Shown here: positions 30,217 to 39,976 of the stretch, one piece after another | Numbering within the stretch: the first letter of the stretch is position 1 | How the letters are laid out: each line of letters starts with the position of its first letter | NCBI GenBank assembly: GCA_028284445.1 | Contig: JANQRS010000058.1 | Location: forward strand, 1-64,000 | Origin: Calditrichia bacterium | GTDB taxonomy: Bacteria > Calditrichota > Calditrichia > RBG-13-44-9 > J075 | DNA: 64,000 bases | Direction of reading: 5' to 3' | Translations under genes and position numbers: made by a program | The notes under the pieces: model-generated | The model's database searches: none | What the model was told of the DNA's origin: nothing | What the model saw: only the letters and a program-made list of their open reading frames with translations

Positions 30217-30290
30217 CGGGGTGTGGCGCAGCCTGGTAGCGCGCACCGTTCGGGACGGTGAGGCCGGAGGTTCGAATCCTCTCACCCCGA
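30217..30290 (+). tRNA. tRNA-Pro (anticodon CGG)
   Basis: The cloverleaf has acceptor CGGGGTG/CACCCCG, D arm GCGCAGCCTGG, anticodon stem CACCG/CGGTG with loop TTCGGGA (CGG at 34-36), and T arm GGAGG-TTCGAAT-CCTCT. There is no encoded CCA. It reads codon CCG. AT-richer accessory DNA with a prophage starts right behind its 3' end, making it a plausible integration site. Confidence 0.95.
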
Positions 30291-30312
30291 CTCAATAAAA
30301 ACAATATGTTAG

Positions 30313-30339
30313 AGGCGCTCTCCGAAGCGCCTTTCTTTT
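30313..30339 (+). terminator. Rho-independent terminator after tRNA-Pro(CGG)
   Basis: Stem AGGCGCT/AGCGCCT with a six-base loop, followed by TTCTTTT. Confidence 0.8.
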
Positions 30340-30439
30340 AGCCGATCCACCATTAATCCACACAAATTTGAGGCTCGATCGTGAAAGTGTCGAGCTCTGA
30401 GATATCCATCTGAATTGGAAACTAGGGATAATTACTCGT

Positions 30440-31030
30440 ATGGCTCAAAAATGGAGTCAGAAGGCCACGGTACAAGCTGCAATAGCTGGAGCTATTGTAA
30501 CTGGTGTTTTCGGTATTGTCATTGCTTTGATCAATATCCTGGGTTATTCCATTGTGAACAGTGACAATTCTCCGCAAGATTTGCACGTTAAAATTGATAC
30601 AAATATTATGCAAGGTAGCAATGGCGGGGAATCGAATCTGGCAGAGAATCGGAGCGACAATGTTCATAAATCCTTTCGCTTTGCTAACCTTCCCCATGAC
30701 CCAGAATTAGTGACAATTCTCCAAAAAAAATTAGCCTATAAGTACAAACCTATTAGCGGTTATTATGAAATTGAAATTGCTTCTACTTGCAAAGTATTAC
30801 CCGTATTTGAAGGCTCCCCAAATTATTCAAATCGGCGTGGAAATCTCATGATTCGAATCAAAGGTAAAGTATGTGCACAGATGACGGGGATTGTTATTTC
30901 AGATTCTGGCACGCCGGGTAACCCTAAAGAAATTGCTCAAGAAATTCTAGATGAAAAAATTGCAAGTGCTATTAAACAAAATCGGAGTGCAGTGGCTACA
31001 CGCATAATTGAATGTCTGCGAAATTCTTAG
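30440..31030 (+). CDS. Hypothetical membrane-anchored protein
   Basis: A 196-residue protein I do not recognise. An N-terminal membrane helix lies at about 15-37 (AAIAGAIVTGVFGIVIALI), then a polar linker and a C-terminal alpha/beta domain (about 75-196). The pattern of the latter (strand, GNLMIRIKGKV, strand, then helix PKEIAQEILDEKIASAI) resembles small periplasmic domains of outer-membrane assembly proteins only in general shape. It has lower GC than the chromosomal genes to the left. It is the first gene of the accessory region, 23 bases before a co-directional exported protein gene, so the two probably act together. Confidence 0.7.
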   Translation: MAQKWSQKATVQAAIAGAIVTGVFGIVIALINILGYSIVNSDNSPQDLHVKIDTNIMQGSNGGESNLAENRSDNVHKSFRFANLPHDPELVTILQKKLAYKYKPISGYYEIEIASTCKVLPVFEGSPNYSNRRGNLMIRIKGKVCAQMTGIVISDSGTPGNPKEIAQEILDEKIASAIKQNRSAVATRIIECLRNS

Positions 31031-31053
31031 AGTATACTTAGAGCACAGGACAT

Positions 31054-32829
31054 ATGAAGACGAAGATATTTCTTGTTTGCCTCCTATTGGTTTCAGTGCC
31101 GACATATCCTCAACAACCTCCCTCATCTCTTCTTATATATGCAGAAGGCAATGAATACCTATTGACTCATATTGAAGAGACGATTCGTTCATTACTTGAT
31201 GCAGGAACTAAGAAGCCACTCTTCGATAGAAATCGAATTGCGCTATTTAATCGTTTTGTTTCTAACCGCACGGATCAAGATCTAAGGCGTACCATCATTG
31301 ATTATTATAATCGTGCGCAAAAGTTTGAAGAAACCGATGGCCAAAGAGATACCCGATTGCAATCAGCAGAAATTCTTTCTAATCCCGATCTCTTTTTGAA
31401 AATCAATATCAACAAGATTGATCAGATAATGGAGTATCAATTCATCCTTTATCCTGTTTCTGATACTTTGCGAGAAGGAGAATCTACTTATTCACTCCCA
31501 GATTTGGCAAGACCCTTGAGTTCAGAGAGTATTTCGTTTCGACTCACTGATGACAATCACAAAATCCGTGTCGAACAAGCGATTAGAAGAATTTTTCCTG
31601 GTTCTAACAGCCCGCCTAGCCCCGTTATACAGTTAAATGGGGCTTCAGGTAGAATGGAGTATCAATTCGCTCTCAATGACACGTTATTGCTCGATGCTAG
31701 TTATTCGACAGACGATGATACTCCCATTGAAGATTGGAAATTTCGCTGGCGCCAATTGGACCCAGTTTTTGATCGAGATGCGGGACCAAATAATCGTCTA
31801 GAAATTCTACCCAAAGCACCAAAACAGCATATTGTTCTTTCACGAAAAGGAACTTATCGGTTGGAGCTTCAATTGGATGACGGAATCGTTAGAAAAAAGC
31901 CTACTAAGCAAGTCCATATCAGAGTTATGGATCGCCCGACTCTTAGGTTAGCACCCAGAAAGTTCAACTTTTATGAAAGAGGCTCATTGTTAGGAGGTTC
32001 TAGCCCTTTACCAAAGATCGATGAAGAAATGTGGCTTTTTACAGAAACAAACTTGGATTCACTGCCTTTAGAGGTGAAGCTAGTCAGAAAAAAACAAAAG
32101 TTCGATACGAGATTGGACTCCGTGATTTACTCAACACTTGAGGAACAGAAAAACGCTGCTTTTCGAGGGCAAGTGAAGCTACGATTCTGGAAAAGCAGCG
32201 TTGATTCCATAACATACAAAATTGGCATTCAAGGAACTGTCGAGCCCGGGCTATACGATATTCAGTTGTTCGTGCGTGATGGCGATGTTACAAGTTTTCC
32301 CGTAAACCTGAATTTGGATTTCTATAGAGCACCTATTGGTCATTTTGGCTGGGAATACTATAATTACACCTTCAACTACGAAGATACTCTGGCATTTGAT
32401 CAGGAATTGCAACGCCGAGGTCTTACATCGGATAGCGTAGGAACATCAGGATTTAGTCCATATAATTTTGAAGCATTTCTTACTAAGAATTTAGGTCTGA
32501 ATCTTAGCCTGCGCGGATACAAATCAGGAACTTTTTCATTGATCTATTCTCCTGGATCCGGATCGCCCAAAGTAGATTGGATCTCTTTACGAGTAATGTT
32601 AAGCACAGGAAGATTGCCATTTGGACAAGGAAAGGGCTTTTTTGCCTATGGCCTTGGCATCGGCTGCGGGATCGATATACTTCGATTAAAGAATTCTTGG
32701 AAAAATGAGATTCCTTTTTCACTTCAATTTCGCGTTAAAATGATACAAATGTGGCCGTTCGATTCAAAAGCCGTTTTTGACAATGTTTTAAATGGTTCAT
32801 TAGGATTGTATTTCGGGATATTATTGTAG
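31054..32829 (+). CDS. Hypothetical exported protein with PKD-like domain
   Basis: A 591-residue protein with a signal peptide (about 1-19, LVCLLLVSVPTYPQQ). The N-terminal third is alpha/beta with an AEGNEYLLTHIEETIRSLLD start. A PKD-like beta-sandwich covers about 195-290 (LLLDASYSTDDDTPIEDWKFRW). A further beta-rich region follows, and the C-terminus (about 470-591) has alternating strands with GLGIGCGIDI-type glycines, which could be an outer-membrane barrel or anchor. There is no T9SS sorting domain. It is AT-rich like its upstream partner. Function unknown. Confidence 0.7.
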   Translation: MKTKIFLVCLLLVSVPTYPQQPPSSLLIYAEGNEYLLTHIEETIRSLLDAGTKKPLFDRNRIALFNRFVSNRTDQDLRRTIIDYYNRAQKFEETDGQRDTRLQSAEILSNPDLFLKININKIDQIMEYQFILYPVSDTLREGESTYSLPDLARPLSSESISFRLTDDNHKIRVEQAIRRIFPGSNSPPSPVIQLNGASGRMEYQFALNDTLLLDASYSTDDDTPIEDWKFRWRQLDPVFDRDAGPNNRLEILPKAPKQHIVLSRKGTYRLELQLDDGIVRKKPTKQVHIRVMDRPTLRLAPRKFNFYERGSLLGGSSPLPKIDEEMWLFTETNLDSLPLEVKLVRKKQKFDTRLDSVIYSTLEEQKNAAFRGQVKLRFWKSSVDSITYKIGIQGTVEPGLYDIQLFVRDGDVTSFPVNLNLDFYRAPIGHFGWEYYNYTFNYEDTLAFDQELQRRGLTSDSVGTSGFSPYNFEAFLTKNLGLNLSLRGYKSGTFSLIYSPGSGSPKVDWISLRVMLSTGRLPFGQGKGFFAYGLGIGCGIDILRLKNSWKNEIPFSLQFRVKMIQMWPFDSKAVFDNVLNGSLGLYFGILL

Positions 32830-32872
32830 CGATTCATGTTTCTAGCTAGGAGCTTGGCTTGACTATATAGAT

Positions 32873-34108
32873 TTATGTATTTTTCAATACTCTCATCTTA
32901 AAAAACTCATAGTTCTGCAAAACAATCCCAGCCTCGGTTTCGGCTGGGTATTCCGTGGCTAAATCCAGGAAGTAGCTATTAAAGATTTCCACAGTGCCAA
33001 ATAGATGACCCTGCAGCGTGGAGGGATTCCGAATCCCGATATGTGGCCGGTTGTCGCTGCTATTCCCTACCAAGTTTTCAATCTCGCTGGCAACAGAGGC
33101 TTTCAAAACCCCATCCACATACACACGTATTGCACCATCATTTGATCCATTCTTAGGATAATGCACAAAGACATACTGCGCGGTGCGGCCAGTATAATTT
33201 TCTGAGATATCGGAGATGGAACTGGTGCGAATGCCGTCATCGAAGAATGCGTTTAAGTTACCGTTGGCCAACATCTGAAAATAGAAGTTATTGGCAGCTG
33301 ATGTCCAGGGAGCGGCCATGAAAACTCCTGTATAGGTTGGCTGCACGGGATCTGGCTCAGGGCTGTGCCACCAAAATTCATAGATCGCTACCCGATCCCG
33401 TGGCCAGAGCAAATCAGAGAAGGCCCGTTGCACGCTGGTGTCATAGCGCATCCGCGGTGGTCCATTGTGCTTCGAAAGATGTATTTCCAAACCCGGCTCG
33501 GCACCATCCTGTTTCCAGGTGTGAGTAAACCCGGAACTCATTGCCCACTCTAGAGACGAAGCGTCATCCCCTAGCGTACCCGTGCGCCAGCTTGCGGGTG
33601 CAGTGGGAAACCAACCATTAAAACCCGGGTCCCCGCCCGCAAGAGCGGCAATGGCCGGGAAATCAAAATGGACAAATTGACTGCTCTTGTAGAATGTGTT
33701 CTTTTCGACCTCCACGAATTGCACCCGTATCCGCTTATTGCCACGATGTAGACCGGCAAACAGACTTTTGTGTAGCAGCGTCTGTGGATTCAGAAAGCAG
33801 TTGCGATGATATACGGAATTGTCCTGGAAGACCGGAAACACCTGCAGAGTTTTGCCGGCTTTTGCTGCAGTCCGGACAGTATCAAATTTGTCGGTAGTAG
33901 ATTGGCCATGAATGCGGAATTCGACATCGACCAGGTCCCACTCATCCCCCAGGATGGCCAGGTTCGGTTTTCCGGTCTGGGCTCGCTGCAAGACGCTCCG
34001 CTGGCTGGGCCGGACATCGACATCGGCCACTTCCACCTGGTCAAAATCGATCGACTGTTCCGGAACTCCTTCGCTGTCCAGGACTTTTATGCGCAGTGCA
34101 GAGGCCAT
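32873..34108 (-). CDS. Phage tail-tip protein with LamG-like C-terminal domain
   Basis: A 411-residue putative virion protein, last of the structural operon. The N-terminal 150 residues are beta-rich and look like a distal-tail-type adaptor. The C-terminal half (from about 200) has a concanavalin/LamG-like pattern: a sample-size FWWHSPEP strand, GRTAQYVFVHYPKNG, and IRVYVDGVLKASV, as in laminin-G sandwiches that bind surface glycans. It may serve as receptor-binding protein. It overlaps the upstream small membrane protein gene (TGATG). Confidence 0.6.
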   Translation of the reverse strand: MASALRIKVLDSEGVPEQSIDFDQVEVADVDVRPSQRSVLQRAQTGKPNLAILGDEWDLVDVEFRIHGQSTTDKFDTVRTAAKAGKTLQVFPVFQDNSVYHRNCFLNPQTLLHKSLFAGLHRGNKRIRVQFVEVEKNTFYKSSQFVHFDFPAIAALAGGDPGFNGWFPTAPASWRTGTLGDDASSLEWAMSSGFTHTWKQDGAEPGLEIHLSKHNGPPRMRYDTSVQRAFSDLLWPRDRVAIYEFWWHSPEPDPVQPTYTGVFMAAPWTSAANNFYFQMLANGNLNAFFDDGIRTSSISDISENYTGRTAQYVFVHYPKNGSNDGAIRVYVDGVLKASVASEIENLVGNSSDNRPHIGIRNPSTLQGHLFGTVEIFNSYFLDLATEYPAETEAGIVLQNYEFFKMRVLKNT

Positions 34109-34446
34109 CAGGGTTTTATCCGGTCAAGAAATGGTTCCAGCCAGGCATCATAAATGAGTAGCAGGACGACAAACACCAGTATTACCAAATAGCCACTCAA
34201 TGATAACCATAGTGGCCGTCCGAGTCGTTGACCAATTGATTCTGCAGCCGCTGTCCGATTTCTGTCTATTGTGCGTTCGGGTTTAGGCCGGTCTTGGACC
34301 AGGTTGATTGTCGGGATTATCTCGTATTCGATGACGAATTCAGACCAGTTTGGCCCAAAACGTACGGAATTCTGTTCCGCGTCAGCCGCCAATAGCGAAC
34401 TGGATAAGAAGAGAATCAGACATATGGCGCCTGATAAAGTGGACAT
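34108..34446 (-). CDS. Small phage membrane protein
   Basis: A 112-residue protein with a signal peptide (about 1-20) and a second hydrophobic helix at about 83-102 (LSGYLVILVFVVLLLIYDA), with a charged middle. The topology would fit an envelope-spanning lysis accessory or moron protein, but no family is recognised. A good GGAGG ribosome-binding site precedes the ATG. Confidence 0.6.
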   Translation of the reverse strand: MSTLSGAICLILFLSSSLLAADAEQNSVRFGPNWSEFVIEYEIIPTINLVQDRPKPERTIDRNRTAAAESIGQRLGRPLWLSLSGYLVILVFVVLLLIYDAWLEPFLDRIKP

Positions 34447-34467
34447 TCTTCGACCTCCGTGTTTTGT

Positions 34468-34923
34468 CTATATTTCACCGATCGCCAACCAGAAAAGCGT
34501 AATGGTGATGTCTGATCCAGCGTTTACATTCTGATCAGAATAGTCCCACACAAACTGGAATCCGCTGGACAGCACATTCTGCAGACCGTGCGAGTAATTG
34601 TAGCCCCCGGCCGCGGTATCTCCGGATTCAACGGACAATTGGCACCAGACCATTGGTGCGGAAGTAAATACCGGATCGCCATCGGACGCATCTGTAGCGA
34701 AAGTGATTTGCTGTATATAGGGTCCACCCGGGCTGGCAGTGATGGTCAGTTGCTTACTGCCGCGGGCAATCCGGCTATTGGCCGGACGGCTATCACCGGA
34801 TACCGCCAGTTTGTATTTTTCGTGATTCTCTGAATTGTCCACCATTTGATTGAGCTTGGTGGAAGTGATCAATTCATCGGCCAGCCATACTGCCGGTTTG
34901 CTATACTGCGGATCATCAGCCAT
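34468..34923 (-). CDS. Putative phage tail-associated protein
   Basis: A 151-residue protein beginning with MADDPQYSKPAVWLADELITSTKLNQMVDN, a pattern seen at the start of phage tail-spike and receptor-binding proteins, where a helix caps a trimeric fibre. The rest is a beta-rich domain. It lies between the tail protein at 34939-36708 and the small membrane protein gene. AGGAG precedes the start. Confidence 0.6.
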   Translation of the reverse strand: MADDPQYSKPAVWLADELITSTKLNQMVDNSENHEKYKLAVSGDSRPANSRIARGSKQLTITASPGGPYIQQITFATDASDGDPVFTSAPMVWCQLSVESGDTAAGGYNYSHGLQNVLSSGFQFVWDYSDQNVNAGSDITITLFWLAIGEI

Positions 34924-34938
34924 TTCATATCTCCTGTA

Positions 34939-36708
34939 TTACCAGACAACATATCCCTGATCAGTATGATGCTGATCAGTAAAGCCGTAACGGCCAAAAA
35001 CAAAGTCCACATCGTAGGCATCCGCCTCCACGCTGCCTTTGATCAGATCCTTGCGAATGCTATAGACCTCCACATTCTTTGCAGGCAGGGTAGGGTAGAT
35101 GCTGCTTACCTGGAAAACATCGTTGATATCCCAGCCCAGTCCGTATTGAAATTTCTCGCGGATGTGAACATCGACCAGGCCGCGGCGCCACATCGCAAAT
35201 ATTCTGCCGGTGCTGCTATTGGCTTGACCATGATCGGCCGAATGAAAGGCTGGAAAGTTGACATCCAACTGGTCACCGAGATTTTGGGTATTGCGGGGAA
35301 AAACCACTCGGCTCTGGTAGTTGCTGCCCTGGTGATCGTAATTGCCGACCACCAGCTTGATCGGCTCCAGGCTCTCAATCTCAACCAGCTGCACATCGGC
35401 ATCCGGAGAGAGGGCAGGAGGGAGGCTTTGCTGTAAGCGCGGGCGGTAAGCGGCTACCTCAAACAGGCCATCATTGGTATGATAGACCGAGGCGTTGATA
35501 TGCGCCTGCAGCAGTTCGATCGCTTTCAAGACGCTGGTCCGCTGCGAAAAGGAAATTGCCGCCCGCATTTCATCATAATCAGTAATCAAGTCATCGAATG
35601 ATATTCCCAGCTCTGAGGCCGGGCGGTTGCCGGCAAAGTTTTCGGTCAGCAGATTCTTGAGCATTTTCGGAATCGTATGATGATCATTGATTCCGTTTCC
35701 CAGGGAACAGAAGGTCTCAAAGGTGATCTTGTCGCCGGCGTCGAATGATCCGGCAAACACCAGGCTAACCAACTGCATCATCAGTTTGCCATCGCTATAG
35801 ATCTCTGTCAGGCCATTTCCGGTATTACTTTCCGTTGTGGCGCCATCCGGATCTGTAAGGATGAAATCCTCAGCTGCATTGAGAATCTCGATCTCCCATT
35901 TGCCGATTTTACAGGCGCTGGCAATAATGATGATCAGCTCAGGGACGATAGTGCCGGTGCTTTCTCCGGAACGGGAATAGGTGATACTGGCTTCCTTGCT
36001 GCCAAGGCTGTCCTTCAGGCGGAATACGCTGTTGGCCCGAAGATCGCGATCCAGCAAGCGCTTGAAATTGTCCACCAGGGTAATCTCGGCCAGATTCTTA
36101 TCCAGCAGCCGGGGGAGATTGGCCAGCACGCCGCTATATTGAGCGATCTTATCCGTTACCCCGTCAACGGTGGTCTTTATGGTTACCTTTTTTCCCGGCA
36201 GATATTGAGTCTCCACCAGGTCGCCTGCTACAAAGGCCCGGCTACCGGATTCGTTCAGCGTCAGCTCATCGAAATTGGGATCGCTGGTGGACACAGAATC
36301 AACGGTGTAAGTGTAGCTTCCTAGGGCATCGCTGATAGTAATCGCCTTACCGCTGAGGGTGTCACCGTCGCCACTGGGGATCCGGATGGTGGTGCCGCTA
36401 TCAGCCTTGTCGTTATACAGGCGAGTCGCGAAATGATAGAATGGGGAAGTGGGGTCGAAGGAATTGAAATAGTTACCGCGGTTGATCAGCTTAACCCGCA
36501 CTTCACCAATGGTGAAAGCGCCCAAAGAACCGTACGGCCGGATAGCCTTGCTCTTGGATATCACCAGGCTGCTTTTCTGGTCAATGTAGCCGGAGAGATC
36601 CAGATTAAGTCCATCCGGATCGAGAATCAGTTCTACCTGAATTGGGCCGGCGACTGCTTTATCCAGGGCCGTTTGCAGATCATTTGTCAATTCGCTGATA
36701 TGAGCCAT
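34939..36708 (-). CDS. Phage tail protein (tail-hub candidate)
   Basis: A 589-residue protein downstream of the tape measure gene, the position of the tail-hub/baseplate protein in siphoviruses. It begins with a helix then beta-rich segments (VELILDPDGLNLDLSGYI; GEVRVKLINRGNYFNSFDP), compatible with a hub domain that binds the tail tube. No catalytic motif is seen. Its start overlaps the stop of the small XhlA-like gene (TAATG). Confidence 0.55.
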   Translation of the reverse strand: MAHISELTNDLQTALDKAVAGPIQVELILDPDGLNLDLSGYIDQKSSLVISKSKAIRPYGSLGAFTIGEVRVKLINRGNYFNSFDPTSPFYHFATRLYNDKADSGTTIRIPSGDGDTLSGKAITISDALGSYTYTVDSVSTSDPNFDELTLNESGSRAFVAGDLVETQYLPGKKVTIKTTVDGVTDKIAQYSGVLANLPRLLDKNLAEITLVDNFKRLLDRDLRANSVFRLKDSLGSKEASITYSRSGESTGTIVPELIIIIASACKIGKWEIEILNAAEDFILTDPDGATTESNTGNGLTEIYSDGKLMMQLVSLVFAGSFDAGDKITFETFCSLGNGINDHHTIPKMLKNLLTENFAGNRPASELGISFDDLITDYDEMRAAISFSQRTSVLKAIELLQAHINASVYHTNDGLFEVAAYRPRLQQSLPPALSPDADVQLVEIESLEPIKLVVGNYDHQGSNYQSRVVFPRNTQNLGDQLDVNFPAFHSADHGQANSSTGRIFAMWRRGLVDVHIREKFQYGLGWDINDVFQVSSIYPTLPAKNVEVYSIRKDLIKGSVEADAYDVDFVFGRYGFTDQHHTDQGYVVW

Positions 36709-36917
36709 TATCCAAATACCTTGAAGGCAATGCCGATCGCAATCGGTATTGAGGCTCCGATTGCGCCCCAGATTCCGGATTTTATTTTCAGCACTGCAAT
36801 CTCCACTTTCATCTTTTGCTGGTCCTCCAGAAAGTCATCCATCTTGCCGTTGAGCTTTTCCAGTTCGCTGAGGATCAATTTTTTGTATTCATTAAAACCG
36901 TTGGTTGATTCTGGCAT
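36708..36917 (-). CDS. Small coiled-coil membrane protein, XhlA/holin-like
   Basis: A 69-residue protein with an amphipathic coiled coil (about 10-45) and a single C-terminal hydrophobic helix, GIWGAIGASIPIAIGIAFKV. The layout is that of XhlA-type hemolysin/holin-associated proteins of phages. It lies between the tape measure and the hub gene, an unusual place for lysis, so a tail-associated role is possible. Confidence 0.6.
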   Translation of the reverse strand: MPESTNGFNEYKKLILSELEKLNGKMDDFLEDQQKMKVEIAVLKIKSGIWGAIGASIPIAIGIAFKVFG

Positions 36918-36928
36918 AGTCGTCTCCG

Positions 36929-39900
36929 TTACTGATCAAATTCGCTGCTACGGGTGCGGCGGTTCAGATTGACAAATTCACTATCCGGGATTAGCACATC
37001 CCGGTTTAAACCGATATAATAATCGAGTATCTCTGCCTGGTCCGGCGCTACTGTTTTCAAGGTGACTTCGCCGCCGATCGGGATCTGTCGCTCAATCTGG
37101 CGAATCAGGTTTTGGCCACCGAATCCGCCAAATGACTGTGGCAGGGGAGGGGCGGTAATCGGCGGCAGCCCGCCGGCGTTGATTGCTTCCAGCTGCGGAC
37201 GGAATCTATTTGTAGCATCCCGGTTGACCACGAACTCCCCGGCCTGGACGCCAATGATACCGTCTTCCCCGCGTGGCGTGAAGAAGTCGCTGAGGTCTTC
37301 CGGACGAATGATGCCACCGCGGGCTCTGCCCTTGATGGAAGCCATGCTGGCCACCATCGCTGCTACAAATGCCGCTGCGATCGCAAAACCGATAAAGGGA
37401 ATTCCGGAATGGGCTTTGAAGAATCCGCTGGCCGCCTCGCCTGTATTGGCGGTTGTCTTGGCAGTGGTCGTGGCAATCTCCTGGGCATCGAGAGCGGCCT
37501 GGCGGGCTGAAGCCACTTCCTTGACCTTGGTTTTAGCTTCTTCGGTCGCCCGGGTGCTCAAGAAGTCCTGAATATTCGCTCGCACTCGCGCCAGCAGCAT
37601 TTGGCTGGTCAGTCGGACAAAGGTCTCGCTGGCAGTTTGCCAAATGGCCTGGCGTTTTTCGCTGCCGGTCTTGTCTGTATCCAGGAGCAGTGCCGCAAAT
37701 TCTGAATAGGCCGCCTCTGCGGTGCCCAGGAAAGTGGTAAAGATTGTCTGCTGCTGCAGAATGCGATCCTTGATGCGGTCCACCACCTCATCTTCCAATT
37801 CGCCAAGCTTCTCGGCTTTCTCGCGCTCAATGCGCTCGATCTCGATGGCATTACCCTGGGCAAGATCGAGCTGCTCCTGGTAAAAAAGCGTCAACCGCTC
37901 GATTGCAGCATCGTATTCATCAAGCAGCTCATCGGTGTTGGCTTCGAAATCGACCTTGACTTTCTCCGGCTGCCGGTCACGCAATTCCTGGAGATCAATC
38001 TTCTTTAATTCCCGTTTCAACTCCTCTTCCGTGAGCTTGGCCAGAGCATCACTGGTTTCTCTGGCAATCCGAATTTCTTCTGCATAGCGGATCCGCGCAG
38101 CTTCACGCATCTTGTCGTATTTATCCAGAGAGCCGGAGAGTTCCACCTGGTCAAGCGCCTGCTTTTGCTGCAGCGCCTTGATCTGGGCGTCAAGCGCTTC
38201 ACTTTCCTGTTGATTGATGATAGCCAACTCGCTATCCCGCACCTCTTCCAGGAGACGCACTTTTTCGCTGCTGATGCTGCGGGCCGCTTCGATTTCGTCC
38301 TGGTAGCGGGCCCGGACCGCCTCGCGCATCTTGTCGAAGGTAGATAGCGAATCATCTAATTCGATTTTATTCAGGACGATCTTTTGTTTCAGATTTTGAA
38401 TCTGCTTTTGCAGTGCTTGGTCCTGGGGCGTCTTCTTGCCGGATGATCCTCCGGATCCGCTCTTCGCTGCAGCTTCTACTTCCTTGGTAATGGCCTGGAA
38501 GGTGCTTTGCACTCGCTTGGCTTGTTCAGCGGTGATGCCCAATTCATCAGCTAGTTTCTTCGGGGCAGTGTTGGCCAGGTCGGAAAAACGGGAGAGCTGC
38601 TTTACCAGGAGTACAAACTCTTCGCGGGGATCCACCAGGCGATTTTGCAATAGAGTGAGGGTTTCAGCGATTTTACCTAACCGGTCATCGATTGGGATCT
38701 CAACATCATCGAGGCCGGCAGCAAATTCAAAACGGATGGTGGTTTGCCCCTCATCCTTCAACTTTTGGATCTTGTCAAAATCACTCTGAATAAATGCCAG
38801 ACGCTTTTCCAAAGATTCAATTTCACGCAGATTGCCGGTCAGCTCGCTGGTAAGGCTGTCGAAAATGCCGGATTGTTCGCGCTTTAGTAACTCCTTCTGC
38901 GCTTTTGCAAAGGCCTTCACGACATTGATATTCACATCGAGGGCCTGTCCATAGTCATTGACTGCAGTAATTGCTCCAGGCACCAGCTCCGCCAGGCGGG
39001 CGATTACCCGATTCAGCTCCGCCTGCTCATCTTCACTACGACCAGTTCGGCCACTCAAGTTATTGTAGGTGCCGATCAGATCGCGGATTTCCCGCTCCTG
39101 ACTGGTGACCTGGCTTTCCAATTCCTGGAAGTTGTCGATCAACTCGCCGATACGTGCTGCCCCGCCAATGCCGAGGCGATCAAGGAGTTTGTCGATGGTT
39201 GAGATGACCGATCCGAAGACCGGTTGAAAATCGGCAATTGTTAGCAAAGCCTTGCCGATCCGAACCTGCAGATTCTCCCAGGCCGCGGCATTCCGCTGAA
39301 TGTCGCCAGCCCGGGAGTCTGCGGTTTCCCCGGCTTCCTCAAGTCGTTGTTTCATCAGTTTTAATACAGCATTCGCCAACAAACCCTGGCGCTCAACAGC
39401 TGACAACGAGCCGACCGTGCGGCCTTGCGCCTGTGCCAGATTGGCGATCTCCGAATTTACTGCAGACAGGCTAAAACCAAAGTTGTCCAGTAGCTCTGTG
39501 GAGCCGCGAAAGACGCCGCTGATGATCTCATTAAATCGTTCCAGGGTATTTCCACCCTTACGTGCTGCTTCGAACTCGGCAAAGCGGGCAAAGGTCTCCA
39601 GTTGCTCATTAGTGCCGCCAAGATCGATACCTTGCAGGGAAGAGCGCATCAGTTCGATATCCGGAACTGTGCCGCGAACCGCCTTCCGCAAGTTGGAAAG
39701 CAGGCGGGTTGAATTCTCTACCCGGTTAAAGGCCTTTTCAATATCGATCGCCTTCGCGCCAATCTCGCCGAGCTGCAGGGAGGCCTGCGCCAGCTCCTTG
39801 ATGGCAAATACGGACACCAGGCCGCCGAATACCTGAGACAAGCCGCCCAGGGCCCGGCCGCTGCTGCGTCCTTTTAAACCGATGTCATCCACCTGCTTTT

Positions 39901-39976
39901 CGATCTTGTCGAGATTACGCAGGGCTCGATCGACTTCGGCAGCAACTACCAGTTTTATGTCTTGCAGATTGGGCAT
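36929..39976 (-). CDS. Phage tail tape measure protein
   Basis: A 1015-residue tape measure protein. It is largely helical with long coiled coils: two copies of an LxKYDKMREAxRxRYxEEI-type unit around 550-660 and a further coiled stretch to about 760. A hydrophobic segment lies near 865-890 (FIGFAIAAAFVAAMVASMASI), as in tape measures that insert in the host membrane. The gene is the longest of the operon and directly follows the tail fibre-like small genes. Length would correspond to a tail of roughly 150 nm by the usual rule. Confidence 0.88.
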   Translation of the reverse strand: MPNLQDIKLVVAAEVDRALRNLDKIEKQVDDIGLKGRSSGRALGGLSQVFGGLVSVFAIKELAQASLQLGEIGAKAIDIEKAFNRVENSTRLLSNLRKAVRGTVPDIELMRSSLQGIDLGGTNEQLETFARFAEFEAARKGGNTLERFNEIISGVFRGSTELLDNFGFSLSAVNSEIANLAQAQGRTVGSLSAVERQGLLANAVLKLMKQRLEEAGETADSRAGDIQRNAAAWENLQVRIGKALLTIADFQPVFGSVISTIDKLLDRLGIGGAARIGELIDNFQELESQVTSQEREIRDLIGTYNNLSGRTGRSEDEQAELNRVIARLAELVPGAITAVNDYGQALDVNINVVKAFAKAQKELLKREQSGIFDSLTSELTGNLREIESLEKRLAFIQSDFDKIQKLKDEGQTTIRFEFAAGLDDVEIPIDDRLGKIAETLTLLQNRLVDPREEFVLLVKQLSRFSDLANTAPKKLADELGITAEQAKRVQSTFQAITKEVEAAAKSGSGGSSGKKTPQDQALQKQIQNLKQKIVLNKIELDDSLSTFDKMREAVRARYQDEIEAARSISSEKVRLLEEVRDSELAIINQQESEALDAQIKALQQKQALDQVELSGSLDKYDKMREAARIRYAEEIRIARETSDALAKLTEEELKRELKKIDLQELRDRQPEKVKVDFEANTDELLDEYDAAIERLTLFYQEQLDLAQGNAIEIERIEREKAEKLGELEDEVVDRIKDRILQQQTIFTTFLGTAEAAYSEFAALLLDTDKTGSEKRQAIWQTASETFVRLTSQMLLARVRANIQDFLSTRATEEAKTKVKEVASARQAALDAQEIATTTAKTTANTGEAASGFFKAHSGIPFIGFAIAAAFVAAMVASMASIKGRARGGIIRPEDLSDFFTPRGEDGIIGVQAGEFVVNRDATNRFRPQLEAINAGGLPPITAPPLPQSFGGFGGQNLIRQIERQIPIGGEVTLKTVAPDQAEILDYYIGLNRDVLIPDSEFVNLNRRTRSSEFDQ

